From JL08 sp963765555 (GTDB lineage Bacteria > Pseudomonadota > Alphaproteobacteria > Rhodobacterales > Rhodobacteraceae), in the NCBI GenBank assembly GCA_963765555.1, contig CAVXWX010000004.1:341034-405033 (forward strand): 64,000 nt of DNA. Reading direction: 5' to 3'. The notes beneath the pieces were generated by a model. The model was given only the letters and a program-made list of their open reading frames with translations. It was not told where the DNA came from and ran no database searches. The position numbers were made by a program, and so were the translations under genes. This document shows, one piece after another, positions 1 to 9,505 of the stretch. The stretch's first letter is position 1, and each line of letters begins with the position of its first letter.

Positions 1-1776
1 TCGCAGACTCCGGACACCGGTTCGCAGGAAAATGCCAGCGCGCCTGCGCCATTGATAACGTCGAAACACTATATCGGGGTTGCCCTCGTGGCAGCGACAT
101 TTGCATTTGGCGGATATCTTTTTGCCCAGTCTCTAACCGAGAAAGAGGAGCAGGCGCGCCCCGCGCCGCCCGTTCCGCAAACGTCTGATCCGGTTCGACT
201 AACCCAAGCGTGGAATGCGCCGCGCCCGCGCGCGCCAGTGCGTGCCGCGCAGGATGACGAGGCATCAGAAGGCAGTTTCAATGTTGAAGCGCCCGAAGTC
301 GTCGAGCTTGGCTGGGGATGGAGCCAGGCCCGCGGCGAACCTGTGCCCACGGTATGCGTTGTCTTTGAGCCGGTACAACGCAAGGCGCAATCTTCTGACA
401 TTACAATCAAGGAAGTGCGCGACAGCTATTCGCTGTCCAAGGCGATGAACGTGTCGGCCTCGGTTTCGGTCAAGGCGATCGGGTATGAGGCCAGCGGCAA
501 GGCATCCTTTGCCAAGAATTCGAGCGTTTCCTCCACATCGGTCAGTTTTCTGGTCAATGCCGAAGTGCTGAATTCGGCAATGTTCGCGGCACCACCGGCG
601 GCCAAGGGCGGGCGCGCCGTGCGCCTGACAGAGGCCGCCGCGGCGATGGCCAAGCGTGATATCGAACGGTTTCAGGAAACTTGCGGCGAGGGGTATGTCT
701 CTTCGACCGTGGATGGTGCGCGGGCCTATCTGTTGGCCACCACCGAAACGACCAGCAAAACAGAACGGGAAAGCATGAAAGCCTCTGTCAAAGGGTCCGG
801 TTGGGGCGTCAAGGTAGAAGCGGCGGCCAGTGGCAGTTCTGAATCCGGAACCGAAAACCTGACGCGCACGCTGGCCTTTATCCAGCAGGGCGGGGCGGCT
901 GATCTGGATGCGGATGATCCGGCCTCTGAAATTCGCACGAAACTGCCCAAGGACGCGGCGGCGGCCATCGCGCGGATCGAGGATCTGGCCTATGCCGCGG
1001 CGCAGGCGGGAAAGGTGTTTGAAATCAGCATCACGCCCTATCAGGTGCTTGAGAATTTTCCGCGCGGTGCGGACATCCTTCCGCAAGAGGTCGAGCATGA
1101 TGAACTCGTGGCTTTGTGGTCGTCTTACACGCAGCTATACGCGGACATTGTCGATGTGCTTGAAACACCGGATGCGTATTTGATGCCGCTGGTCAATTGC
1201 GTCGCCGAGACACCCTGCACGCGGACGTTGGGTGCCATAGACGACACCGGCATCAGGCTGCTGGAAGACATGCAGGATATGGCGCTTGTTGCGTTGGACC
1301 GGATCGAATCCGAGGCCGAGAAATGTCTTGCGGATGAAGAAGACTGCCGGTTTGATGCCACGCTTGTGCGATCCCCTTATGCGGTGCGGGCCAGCATGCC
1401 GATCCCAGCACCTGCAACCCCGGCGGATACAGGCGCGCAAGCGGAATCAGGCACTGCAACCGCAGGGGCAGACGAGGGCCCCACATTGGATGATCACAAG
1501 GCCGTTCATCTGCGCGAGCCTTCCACAGGGCGATGTGCGTTCGGTGCGCTGACGCCGGAATGTATTTCCAACGCCGTGATCCGTGGTTGGGCCGCGCGGG
1601 CGGGATTGGCGACCCGCGTTGTGGCCGACAGGGCGGGCCTGAAGACAAAACTGGCCGTGTGCGGTGAAGATCCGGACGCGTTTATCCTGCTGGGGGATCC
1701 GGGTGAGCCGGACGCGCCGACGATCTGGTTTCCGGCCAACATTACGCTGGGCACGAACGGGAGCGTGACCTGTTGA
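1..1776 (+). CDS. Membrane-anchored MACPF-like protein, 5' end outside the window
   Basis: The frame is open from base 1. The first in-frame start, TTG at 52, lies just before a hydrophobic segment (about 22 residues, bases 70-135). Upstream codons read as a Ser/Pro/Gln/Ala-rich linker, so the true start is probably left of the window and this segment is an internal membrane anchor followed by a long periplasmic part. Residues about 180-260 from TTG resemble a MACPF core: a helix ending in ERFQETCGEGYVSS, then a DGA turn and strand, then a Ser/Thr/Lys-rich stretch, comparable with the F..(Y/C)GxxYV......G region of perforin-like proteins. Many cysteines follow in the C-terminal 250 residues. 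No neighbour explains it. The MACPF assignment is inference; a generic envelope protein remains possible. Confidence 0.5.
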   Translation, partial: SQTPDTGSQENASAPAPLITSKHYIGVALVAATFAFGGYLFAQSLTEKEEQARPAPPVPQTSDPVRLTQAWNAPRPRAPVRAAQDDEASEGSFNVEAPEVVELGWGWSQARGEPVPTVCVVFEPVQRKAQSSDITIKEVRDSYSLSKAMNVSASVSVKAIGYEASGKASFAKNSSVSSTSVSFLVNAEVLNSAMFAAPPAAKGGRAVRLTEAAAAMAKRDIERFQETCGEGYVSSTVDGARAYLLATTETTSKTERESMKASVKGSGWGVKVEAAASGSSESGTENLTRTLAFIQQGGAADLDADDPASEIRTKLPKDAAAAIARIEDLAYAAAQAGKVFEISITPYQVLENFPRGADILPQEVEHDELVALWSSYTQLYADIVDVLETPDAYLMPLVNCVAETPCTRTLGAIDDTGIRLLEDMQDMALVALDRIESEAEKCLADEEDCRFDATLVRSPYAVRASMPIPAPATPADTGAQAESGTATAGADEGPTLDDHKAVHLREPSTGRCAFGALTPECISNAVIRGWAARAGLATRVVADRAGLKTKLAVCGEDPDAFILLGDPGEPDAPTIWFPANITLGTNGSVTC

Positions 1777-1973
1777 TCACTGCCGGTCGGTGACACGGCC
1801 TGCAGAACTTCTGATGCTGTATCCGGTTTTGATTTCCGGTTTGGGCATTCTTTTTGATGGCACGGTCGTGCATGGACATAACCGTGTCGCAAAGCGGTTT
1901 GGGATATTCTCGCCCTATTGATAGACCGGTCGGCGACGGGTTATGGTCACATCTGTCCAGTAGGGAGTCTGAC

Positions 1974-3227
1974 ATGCGGTTTTCTGGGTTGCGCGTGCTG
2001 CGCGAGGGTTTGACCGGTAACAAGGGATGGACCCCGCATTGGCGTGATCCCGAGCCCAAGGCCGAATATGATGCCGTGATCATCGGCGGCGGCGGGCATG
2101 GATTGTCGACGGCCTATTATCTGGCCAAGAACCACGGGATGACCAATATTGCCGTGCTGGAAAAAGGCTATATCGGCAGCGGCAATATTGGGCGCAACAC
2201 CACCATCGTGCGCGCCAACTATTTTCTGCCCGGAAATTCAGAGTTTTACAGCCATTCCTTGAAGCTTTGGGAAGGGTTGGAACAGGATCTGAACTACAAT
2301 GTGATGCATTCCCAACGGGGGTTGATCAACCTGTTCCATTCCGACGGCCAGCGCGATGCGTTCGCGCGCCGTGGCAATGCGATGATCAATCAGGGGGACG
2401 ATGCGGTGCTGCTGGATCGCGAAGGCGTGCGCAAATACCTGCCCTATCTGGATTTCGAAAACACGCGGTTTCCGATTTTCGGCGGGTTGCTGCATCCGCG
2501 CGGCGGCTCTGCGCGTCACGATGCTGTGGCGTGGGGCTATGCGCGGGGGGCAGACCAGCGTGGTGTGGACCTGTTGCAGAATTGCGAAGTGACCGGCATC
2601 GATATCGAAAACGGCAAGGTGCGCGGCGTGCAAACAACGCGCGGCGCGATCCGTGCCAAAAAGGTGGGGATCGTCGTGGCGGGCCGGTCAGGTCAGGTGG
2701 CGGCCATGGCGGGGATGCGTCTGCCCATCGAAAGCCATGTGTTGCAGGCTTTCGTCACCGAAGGGCTCAAGCCATGCATTGATCATGTCGTCAGCTTTGG
2801 CATGGGGCATTTCTATATTTCACAATCGGACAAGGGCGGGTTGGTCTTTGGTGGTGATCTGGATTTCTATGCGACCTATGCCCAACGCGGCAATCTGCCG
2901 ATGAAAGAGCATGTTATGGAGGCGGGCATGACGCTGATGCCGATGATCGGCAAAGCCAAGGTGCTGCGCAGCTGGGGCGGGATCATGGATATGACACCGG
3001 ACGGCTCGCCCATCATCGACAAGACGGATACCGAAGGTTTGTTTATTGATTGCGGCTGGTGCTATGGCGGCTTCAAGGCGGTGCCGGGGTCAGGGTTCAG
3101 CTTTGCCCATCTGATGGCCACGGGTACACCGCATGACACAGCCGCCAAGTTCCGCCTTGACCGGTTCCGGACCGGTCGGGGGTTGATGGATGAAGAGGGC
3201 ACCGGCTCTCAACACAATTTGCATTGA
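1974..3227 (+). CDS. soxB: Sarcosine oxidase, beta subunit
   Basis: Beta subunit of heterotetrameric sarcosine oxidase, which demethylates sarcosine to glycine with tetrahydrofolate as one-carbon acceptor. The ATG at 1974 is preceded by AGGGAG and begins MRFSGLRVLREGL, the usual SoxB N-terminus; it gives 417 residues, normal for the family. A dinucleotide-binding motif, IIGGGGHGLSTAYYLA, sits near residue 35. The histidine in GGSARHDAV (about residue 182) is the likely covalent FMN site by family analogy. The gene leads the order soxB-soxD-soxA-soxG, the classical operon. The frame is intact, unlike soxA. Confidence 0.96.
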   Translation: MRFSGLRVLREGLTGNKGWTPHWRDPEPKAEYDAVIIGGGGHGLSTAYYLAKNHGMTNIAVLEKGYIGSGNIGRNTTIVRANYFLPGNSEFYSHSLKLWEGLEQDLNYNVMHSQRGLINLFHSDGQRDAFARRGNAMINQGDDAVLLDREGVRKYLPYLDFENTRFPIFGGLLHPRGGSARHDAVAWGYARGADQRGVDLLQNCEVTGIDIENGKVRGVQTTRGAIRAKKVGIVVAGRSGQVAAMAGMRLPIESHVLQAFVTEGLKPCIDHVVSFGMGHFYISQSDKGGLVFGGDLDFYATYAQRGNLPMKEHVMEAGMTLMPMIGKAKVLRSWGGIMDMTPDGSPIIDKTDTEGLFIDCGWCYGGFKAVPGSGFSFAHLMATGTPHDTAAKFRLDRFRTGRGLMDEEGTGSQHNLH

Positions 3228-3302
3228 GGGGGCCGAAATGTCGGGATTTCCGTATTTATTGCAAAAAGAAAGTGCAGGCCGCGCCCTGCAGGAGACGGTG
3301 AG

Positions 3303-3575
3303 ATGAGAATTCAATGCCCGCTATGTGGTGAACGCGATATGCGCGAATTCTATTATCAGGGGGCGGCGGTCGCGCTGGCACGCCCGGCACCGGATGCGGG
3401 GGCGGATGCGTGGAATGACTATGTGCATGACCGCGAAAACCCGGCAGGTGAAACGCGCGATCTGTGGCATCACACCAGTGGTTGTTCGGCCTGGGTGGTG
3501 GTGACACGATCAACAGTGACACACGAGATTTTCAAGACGGAACTGGCGTCGGATGTAAAAAGGGCCAAAGCATGA
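3303..3575 (+). CDS. soxD: Sarcosine oxidase, delta subunit
   Basis: Small zinc-binding subunit of the heterotetrameric enzyme, 90 residues. It starts MRIQCPLCGERDMREF, whose C-x2-C pair, with a later His-His and Cys (WHHTSGC), forms the zinc site expected in SoxD. A GGAGACGGTGAG ribosome-binding region precedes the ATG. The stop overlaps the soxA start as ATGA, indicating translational coupling. Confidence 0.95.
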   Translation: MRIQCPLCGERDMREFYYQGAAVALARPAPDAGADAWNDYVHDRENPAGETRDLWHHTSGCSAWVVVTRSTVTHEIFKTELASDVKRAKA

Positions 3576-6509
3576 GGGTTGATGGCAAAGGCCTGATCGA
3601 CCGGTCCAAACCGGTTTCGTTTTCATTTGATGGCAAGACCTATTCCGGCTTTGCGGGGGATACGCTGGCGTCGGCGTTGTTGGCCAATGATATCACGCTG
3701 GTGGCGCGTTCGTTCAAATACCACCGCCCGCGCGGGATTTTGACGGCTGGTAGCGAAGAACCCAATGCGCTGATGACCATCGGCACAGGGGCAGCGCGCG
3801 AGCCGAATGTGCGCGCCACGGTGCAGGAAATTTATCCGGGTCTTGAGGCGCGCAGCCAGAACAACTGGCCGTCGCTGGAGTTCGACCTGATGAGCGTCAA
3901 CGATCTGGCGGCGCCGTTTCTGGGCGCCGGTTTTTATTACAAGACCTTCATGTGGCCCCGTGCGTTCTGGGAAAAGCTCTATGAACCGGTGATCCGGCGC
4001 GCGGCGGGGCTGGGGGCGCTCTCGGGCGAGAACAACCCGGACAAATATGAACGGGCCTATGCATTCTGCGATCTGTTGGTGATCGGCGCGGGGCCGACCG
4101 GCCTGATGGCGGCTTTGGTCGCTGCGCGGGCCGGGGCGGATGTTATTCTGGCGGACGAAGACGCGCGCATGGGCGGGCGGTTGAATGCGGAAACCTACGC
4201 GGTTGACGGCATGGCCGGGCCGGACTGGGTGACAAGAGGTTTTGGCGGAACTGGCGGGGATGGACAATGTGCGCCTGATGCCGCGCACGACGGTCACAGG
4301 GGCCTATGATCAGGGGACATATGCCGCGCTGGAACGTGTGAGCCATCACGTTGCCAACCGCGCGCCGGGCGCGCCGCTGGAAACCTTCTGGCGGATTGCC
4401 GCGAAACAGTCTGTTCTGGCGGCCGGTGCGCTGGAACGCCCCGTCGCGTTCCAGAACAACGACCGTCCCGGCATCATGACGGCGGGGGCGGTGCGTGCCT
4501 ATCTGAACCGTTGGGGGGTTAGCCCGGGCCGGTCTGTCACCGTGTTTGGTAACAATGACGATGCGCATCGCACGGCACAGGATCTGGTGGCGGCGGGTGT
4601 GCATGTGGCGGCCCTGATCGACAGCCGCGCGGATGTGGCGCGGACGGGGGATTATCCCGTTTACGCCGGGGCGCTGGTGTGCGGATCGGGCGGACGCAAG
4701 GCGCTGGAAAGCATCACGGTGCGCACCGCGCGCGGTGAGGAAAAGATCACCACCGATTGTCTGGCGATGTCGGGCGGGTGGAACCCGTCGGTGCATCTGA
4801 CCTGCCATATGAACGGGCGGCCCACATGGCGCGAGGATATTGCCGCCTTTGTGCCCACGCCGGGTGCGATCCCCGGTATGGTGACGGCGGGGGCCTGTAA
4901 CGGTGATTTTTCAACGGCGGCCTGTCTGGCGGCGGGTGTTGAAGCGGCGCAATCCGCGTTGAAAGCGCTGGGTTTGAAAGCTGCGAAAACGGAAGCTCCG
5001 GTAGCCGATGACACACCCTATGCGCTGTCGCCGCTTTGGGCGGTTGAGGGCAAAGGGCGGGCTTGGCTGGATTTCCAGAACGATGTGAGCGTGAAGGACG
5101 TGAAACAGGCCGCAACCGAGAATTTCCGGTCGGTCGAGCATATGAAACGCTATACCACGCAAGGGATGGCGACGGATCAGGGCAAGAATTCCAACGTGGC
5201 CGCATTGGCGGTGCTGGCGGATGCCACGGGGCGCGGTATTCCGCGAGACCGGTACAACCACGTTCCGCCCGCCCTATGCGCCCGTGGCCATCGCGGCGAT
5301 GGGGGCCGGGGCGCAGGGCAAAGGGTTCGCGCCGCAGCGTTTTACCACCAGCCACGCGGCCAGCATTGAACGCGGCGCGCCGATGATCGAGGTCGGGATG
5401 TGGTATCGGCCCAGCTATTTTCCGACGCAGGGGGAAACCACGTGGCGTCAGTCTTGTGACCGCGAGGTGAACGCGGTGCGCGAGGCCGTCGGGGTGTGTG
5501 ATGTGTCAACGCTGGGCAAGATCGACATTCAGGGGCCGGATGCGCGCCGCGTTTCTGGATTTCGTTTACACCAACATGTTTTCAACGCTGAAGGTCGGGC
5601 GCACGCGATACGGCTTGATGCTGCGCGAAGACGGGTATGTGATGGATGACGGCACGACGGCACGGATGGGCGAACATCATTATGTGATGACGACCACCAC
5701 CGCCGCCGCGGGACAGGTGATGCGGCATCTGGATTTCGTGCATCAGGCGCTGTGCCCTGATCTGGACGTGTCGTTTATTTCGGTCACCGAACAATGGGCG
5801 CAGTTCGCCATCGCCGGTCCCAAATCGCGGGCGTTACTGAACGACATGCTGGATGAGGCCATCACCGATGACAACTGGCCGTTCATGGCGTGCGGGCCTG
5901 TCACCCTGTCCGGTGTTCAGGGCGCGGTTGTTCCGAATTTCGTTTTCCGGAGAGCACGCCTATGAACTGGCGGTTCCGGCGCGCTTTGGCGACAGCCTGT
6001 TCCGGTTGCTGGTCGCGCGGGCCGAGGCGCTGGGCGGATGTGCCTACGGGATGGAGGCGCTGAATGTCTTGCGGATCGAAAAGGGGTTCATCACCCACGC
6101 TGAAATCCACGGACGCACCACCGCGTTTGATATCGGGATGGAGCGGATGGTGTCCGCGAAAAAGGATTGTATCGGCAAAACCATGTCGCAGCGCGATGGC
6201 CTGACCGAAGACAGCCGCGAACGGTTGGTTGGCTTGAAACCGGTGGGGGCGGTCAAACAACTGACGGCCGGGGCGCATCTGTTCAACGAAACAGACGACG
6301 CGGTGCGGGTGAATGATCAGGGCTATATCACGTCTGTGGCGTTTTCACCGACATTACAGTCCTATCTTGGGCTGGGATTTCTGAAAAACGGGCCGGACCG
6401 GCACGGAGAGATCGTGCGTATGGTCGACCATCTGCGCGGCATCGAAACCCTGTGTGAGGTGTGCCACCCAGTGTTTTTTGATCCTGAAGGAGGCAAAGTG
6501 CGTGGCTAA
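3572..6509 (+). CDS. soxA: Sarcosine oxidase, alpha subunit (four frameshifts)
   Basis: Large subunit carrying the NAD+ site, the ring-like 2Fe-2S-type N-terminal domain and the C-terminal folate-binding GcvT-like domain. From the ATG at 3572 it reads MRVDGKGLIDRSKPVSFSFD; the dinucleotide-binding segment LLVIGAGPTGLMAALVA follows near residue 170, and the GcvT-like half (from about base 5390) contains GMEALNVLRIEKGFI. The frame breaks near 4235, 5243, 5545 and 5925, each time as one extra base. Removing four bases gives exactly 977 codons plus stop, the normal SoxA length. Homologous sequence continues without loss over every break, so sequence error is more likely than decay. soxG starts inside its last codons. 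Confidence 0.9.
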
Positions 6510-7047
6510 ACTGATGGCGAAAAGCCCCGCAGGCGGAATGGCCCCGATCAAGATCGGAACGGTCGAACTGAACGAAGTGGATGCGGGGCATCTGACATCG
6601 TTTTCACCCTATAAAGGGCAGGGCAAGGCGTTTTCGGAGGCGTTGAAGGCGGCGCACGGGGCGGCCATGCCTGGCCCCAACCGCGCCACGGGCAAGGACG
6701 GCGCGCGGGTGATCTGGTTCGGCGCCAGCCATGTTTTGCTGGTCGGGCCGGCACCTGATGTGAAGCTGGCCAAACTGGCGGCCATGACCGATCAATCGGA
6801 TGCGTGGACCGTGATGCAATTGAAGGGGCAAGGCGCGGCCGATGTGCTGGCGCGGCTGGTGCCGGTTGATCTGCGGGCGCAACATTTCAAACGTGGCCAT
6901 ACAGCGCGCACCGATCTGATGCATATGTCGGCATCGATCACATGCACGGGTGTTGATACGCTGCTGATCATGGTGTTCCGGTCGATGGCGCAAACGTTGG
7001 TTCACGATCTGAAAACCGCTATGGAAGGCGTGGCTGCACGCGGGTAG
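6502..7047 (+). CDS. soxG: Sarcosine oxidase, gamma subunit
   Basis: Fourth subunit of the complex, 181 residues from GTG 6502. I chose this start because GAAGGAGG (6486-6493) lies at good spacing; it overlaps the end of soxA by 8 bases, and ATG 6514 is the alternative. The sequence (LTSFSPYKGQ, VLLVGPAPD, SDAWTVMQLKGQGAADVLARL, HMSASITCTGVDTL split across the protein) matches the SoxG/GcvT-like fold. It completes soxBDAG. The frame is intact. Confidence 0.92.
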   Translation: MAKLMAKSPAGGMAPIKIGTVELNEVDAGHLTSFSPYKGQGKAFSEALKAAHGAAMPGPNRATGKDGARVIWFGASHVLLVGPAPDVKLAKLAAMTDQSDAWTVMQLKGQGAADVLARLVPVDLRAQHFKRGHTARTDLMHMSASITCTGVDTLLIMVFRSMAQTLVHDLKTAMEGVAARG

Positions 7048-7082
7048 GTTGGGGCACTTGCACCTGATTCCGGAGATTGCCG

Positions 7083-7394
7083 ATGACCCGCCTGAAACTA
7101 CTGCCTTTCGCCCTGTCCCTGTCGTTGTTGGCGACGGGCGCATTTGCCCAAAGCGAAAAGGAACTTGATTGCGGCTATCAGGCAGATGTCGCCGGTGCGG
7201 TGCAGCAGGCGCGGCTGGATGGTGTGTCTGAGCGCAAGGTTCGCAAAGCGATCGAAGACACAAATCCGGCATGGCCGGATCGTTACAGCAACGCCATTCC
7301 GGTGTTTGCGGCGCAAATCTACCAGATCAAGAAACGCGACCTGCGCAAGATCGATCTGCGCGCAGAGTGGCTGGGCACCTGTATGAACAACTAG
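7083..7394 (+). CDS. Small secreted protein of unknown function
   Basis: 103 residues from ATG 7083, preceded by CGGAG. The N-terminus, MTRLKLLPFALSLSLLATG followed by AFA|QSEK, is a clear Sec signal peptide, leaving about 80 mature residues. The mature part has one cysteine near each end (LDCGY and LGTCMNN), which could form a disulphide, and is rich in charged helical residues. It lies between soxG and dnaG on the same strand, 35 bases from soxG, and may be read through from the sox operon. I do not recognise the family. Confidence 0.7.
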   Translation: MTRLKLLPFALSLSLLATGAFAQSEKELDCGYQADVAGAVQQARLDGVSERKVRKAIEDTNPAWPDRYSNAIPVFAAQIYQIKKRDLRKIDLRAEWLGTCMNN

Positions 7395-7434
7395 GGGTGT
7401 CGCCATCGGTGACGCATCTATGGTATGAAACAGC

Positions 7435-9393
7435 ATGAGCCTTCCCGCCGGATTTCTTGATGAATTGCGCAGCCGCGCCAGCCTAAGTCAGGTTGTCGGG
7501 CGCAAGGTGATGTGGGATGCGCGCAAATCCAACACCGCCAAGGGCGATATGTGGGCGCCATGCCCGTTTCATCAGGAAAAATCCGCCAGCTTTCATGTCG
7601 ATGACCGCAAAGGGTTTTATTATTGCTTTGGCTGTCATGCCAAAGGCGATGCCATTTCTTTTGTGCGGGAAACCGAAAATGTCGGCTTCATGGAAGCGGT
7701 CGAGATTCTGGCGCGCGAAGCGGGGATGACGATGCCTGCGCGCGATCCAAAAGCGCAGGAAAAATCGGATCATCGCACGGTACTGGCCGACGTGATGGAG
7801 CAGGCGGTGCAGTTTTACCGGTTGCAACTGAAAACCGGTGCCGCGACCGAGGCGCGCGCCTATCTGGAACGGCGCGGGCTGGCGCAGGACGTGCAGGACC
7901 GGTTTGAAATCGGGTTTGCACCGGACGGGTGGCAGGCGCTGTGGGATCATCTGACCGGCAAGGGGGTCGCCCCTGATCTGATTTTGGGCGCAGGTCTGGC
8001 CAAGCCGCCAACCAAGGGCAGCAAGCCCTATGATGCGTTTCGGGGCAGGATCATGTTTCCGATCCGCGATCCGCGCGGGCGCTGCATTGCATTTGGCGGG
8101 CGGGCGATGGACCCGGACAACAATGCCAAATACCTGAATTCGCCGGAAACCGATTTGTTTGACAAGGGGCGCAGCCTGTACAATCACGGCCCCGCGCGCG
8201 AGGCGGCAGGCAAAGGTGCGCCGCTGATCGTCGCCGAAGGGTATATGGACGTGATCGCGCTGGCGACCGGCGGGTTTCGAGGCCTGTGTCGCGCCATTGG
8301 GTACGGCGATCACCGAAACCCAATTGCAATTGCTGTGGCGGATTGCGCCGGAACCGATCATCGCACTGGATGGGGATACTGCGGGTCTGCGCGCGGCGAT
8401 GCGGCTGATCGATCTGGCGCTGCCGCTTGCTGGAAGCGGGTCAATCGCTGCGCTTTGCCATTATGCCCGACGGGCAGGACCCCGATGATCTGATCCGCGC
8501 GCAGGGGTCTGCTGCAGTTCAGAAACTGATCGATAACGCGATGCCGATGGTGCAATTGTTGTGGCAGCGCGAAACTGAAAACGGCAATTTTGACAGCCCG
8601 GAACGCAAGGCCGCACTGGACAAGGCGTTGCGCGACAAGATCAAGCTGATCCGCGATCCGTCCATTCGCAGCCATTATGGGCAGGCGATCAAGGACTTGC
8701 GCTGGCAGTTGTTCCGACCCAAACGCACGCCCCAACGCAGCACTGGCGCGCGCGTGAACGGAAAATGGCAGGCTGCCCCCGAACCCGCGACGCCGACAGC
8801 CAAGGCATCAATGCTTGTGGCGGCAGGGGACGGCGTTGAGACACAGTTGCACGAAACGATTGTTCTGGCCACATGCCTGTGCACGCCGCAGATCATCCCT
8901 GAATTCGAAGCCGGACTGGAAAAGCTTGAATGTCGCGATGCGCAATTGCGCCGCTTGCGGGACGTGTTGCTGCGGAACGCCGATCTTGAGCCAGAGGTGT
9001 TTGAACAGAGAAATTCGCACCGAAATGGGGGCCGAGGCCCTTGAAAACCTGCTGTCGGCGCGCCATGTCGCCATAATGCCGTGTATTCGCAATCGGGGTG
9101 ATGCCGATCTTGCACGTATGACCGTGGCCGAGGCGTTGGCAAAGCTGGAGGCGCACAAAGGGTTGCTGGCGGAAATTCAAGATGCCGCAGAAGACCTGTC
9201 CGGCGTAGCCGACGAAGCTTTGACGTGGCGGTTGAAGCAAGCAGCACAGACCAAAAACAACGCTGAACGAAGCGAGCACGAAGACACGACCGAATATGAA
9301 ACGGGCCCGAACGGGGCCCTGATGAACCGGACCGAGCGGAGTGCCTTTGATGCACTCATGGAGAAAATTTCATTCGCCAAACCCGGACGTTGA
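7435..9393 (+). CDS. dnaG: DNA primase DnaG (three frameshifts)
   Basis: Synthesises RNA primers for replication. The N-terminal CHC2 zinc finger is visible (APCPFHQEKSASFHV ... YYCFGCHAKGD). The TOPRIM core follows, with PLIVAEGYMDVIAL and PIIALDGDTAGLRAAM. The C-terminal region is the helicase-interacting domain. The frame breaks near 8284, 8429 and 9013, each as one extra base (for example CCGCTTGCTGG where CCGCTGCTGG is expected). Removing three bases gives 651 residues, normal for alphaproteobacterial primases. DnaG is essential, so these are almost certainly sequence errors. It sits just upstream of rpoD, the usual macromolecular-synthesis pairing. Confidence 0.93.
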
Positions 9394-9442
9394 GGCGTTT
9401 TGGTAGGGAATGTCTAAAGAAAACAGGGTAAACGGGTGAACA

Positions 9443-9482
9443 AATCATCTAAAATTAGGTGATTCGGAGAATTCGAATCACC
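9443..9482 (+). promoter_or_regulatory. Competing inverted repeats in the rpoD leader
   Basis: A perfect 9-bp inverted repeat pairs GGTGATTCG (9458-9466) with CGAATCACC (9474-9482) around a 7-base loop. The same AGGTGATT (9457-9464) can instead pair with AATCATCT (9443-9450) over a 6-base loop with one G-T pair, so the two hairpins exclude each other. They end about 10 bases before the rpoD Shine-Dalgarno sequence (around 9493-9500). There is no T-run, so this is not a simple terminator. Role inferred only. Confidence 0.5.
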
Positions 9483-9505
9483 GGAGCCCCTCGCAGGAGT
9501 ACCAC

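Noticed and set aside
265..1098. Minus-strand open frame opposite the MACPF-like gene
   Set aside because: Arg/Gly-rich composition typical of GC-rich antisense frames, with no RBS or motif; the plus strand has the plausible protein.
3572..6509. Programmed frameshifting or true pseudogene in soxA
   Set aside because: No slippery heptamer or downstream pseudoknot is obvious, and the same kind of one-base shift occurs in many unrelated genes, including essential ones.
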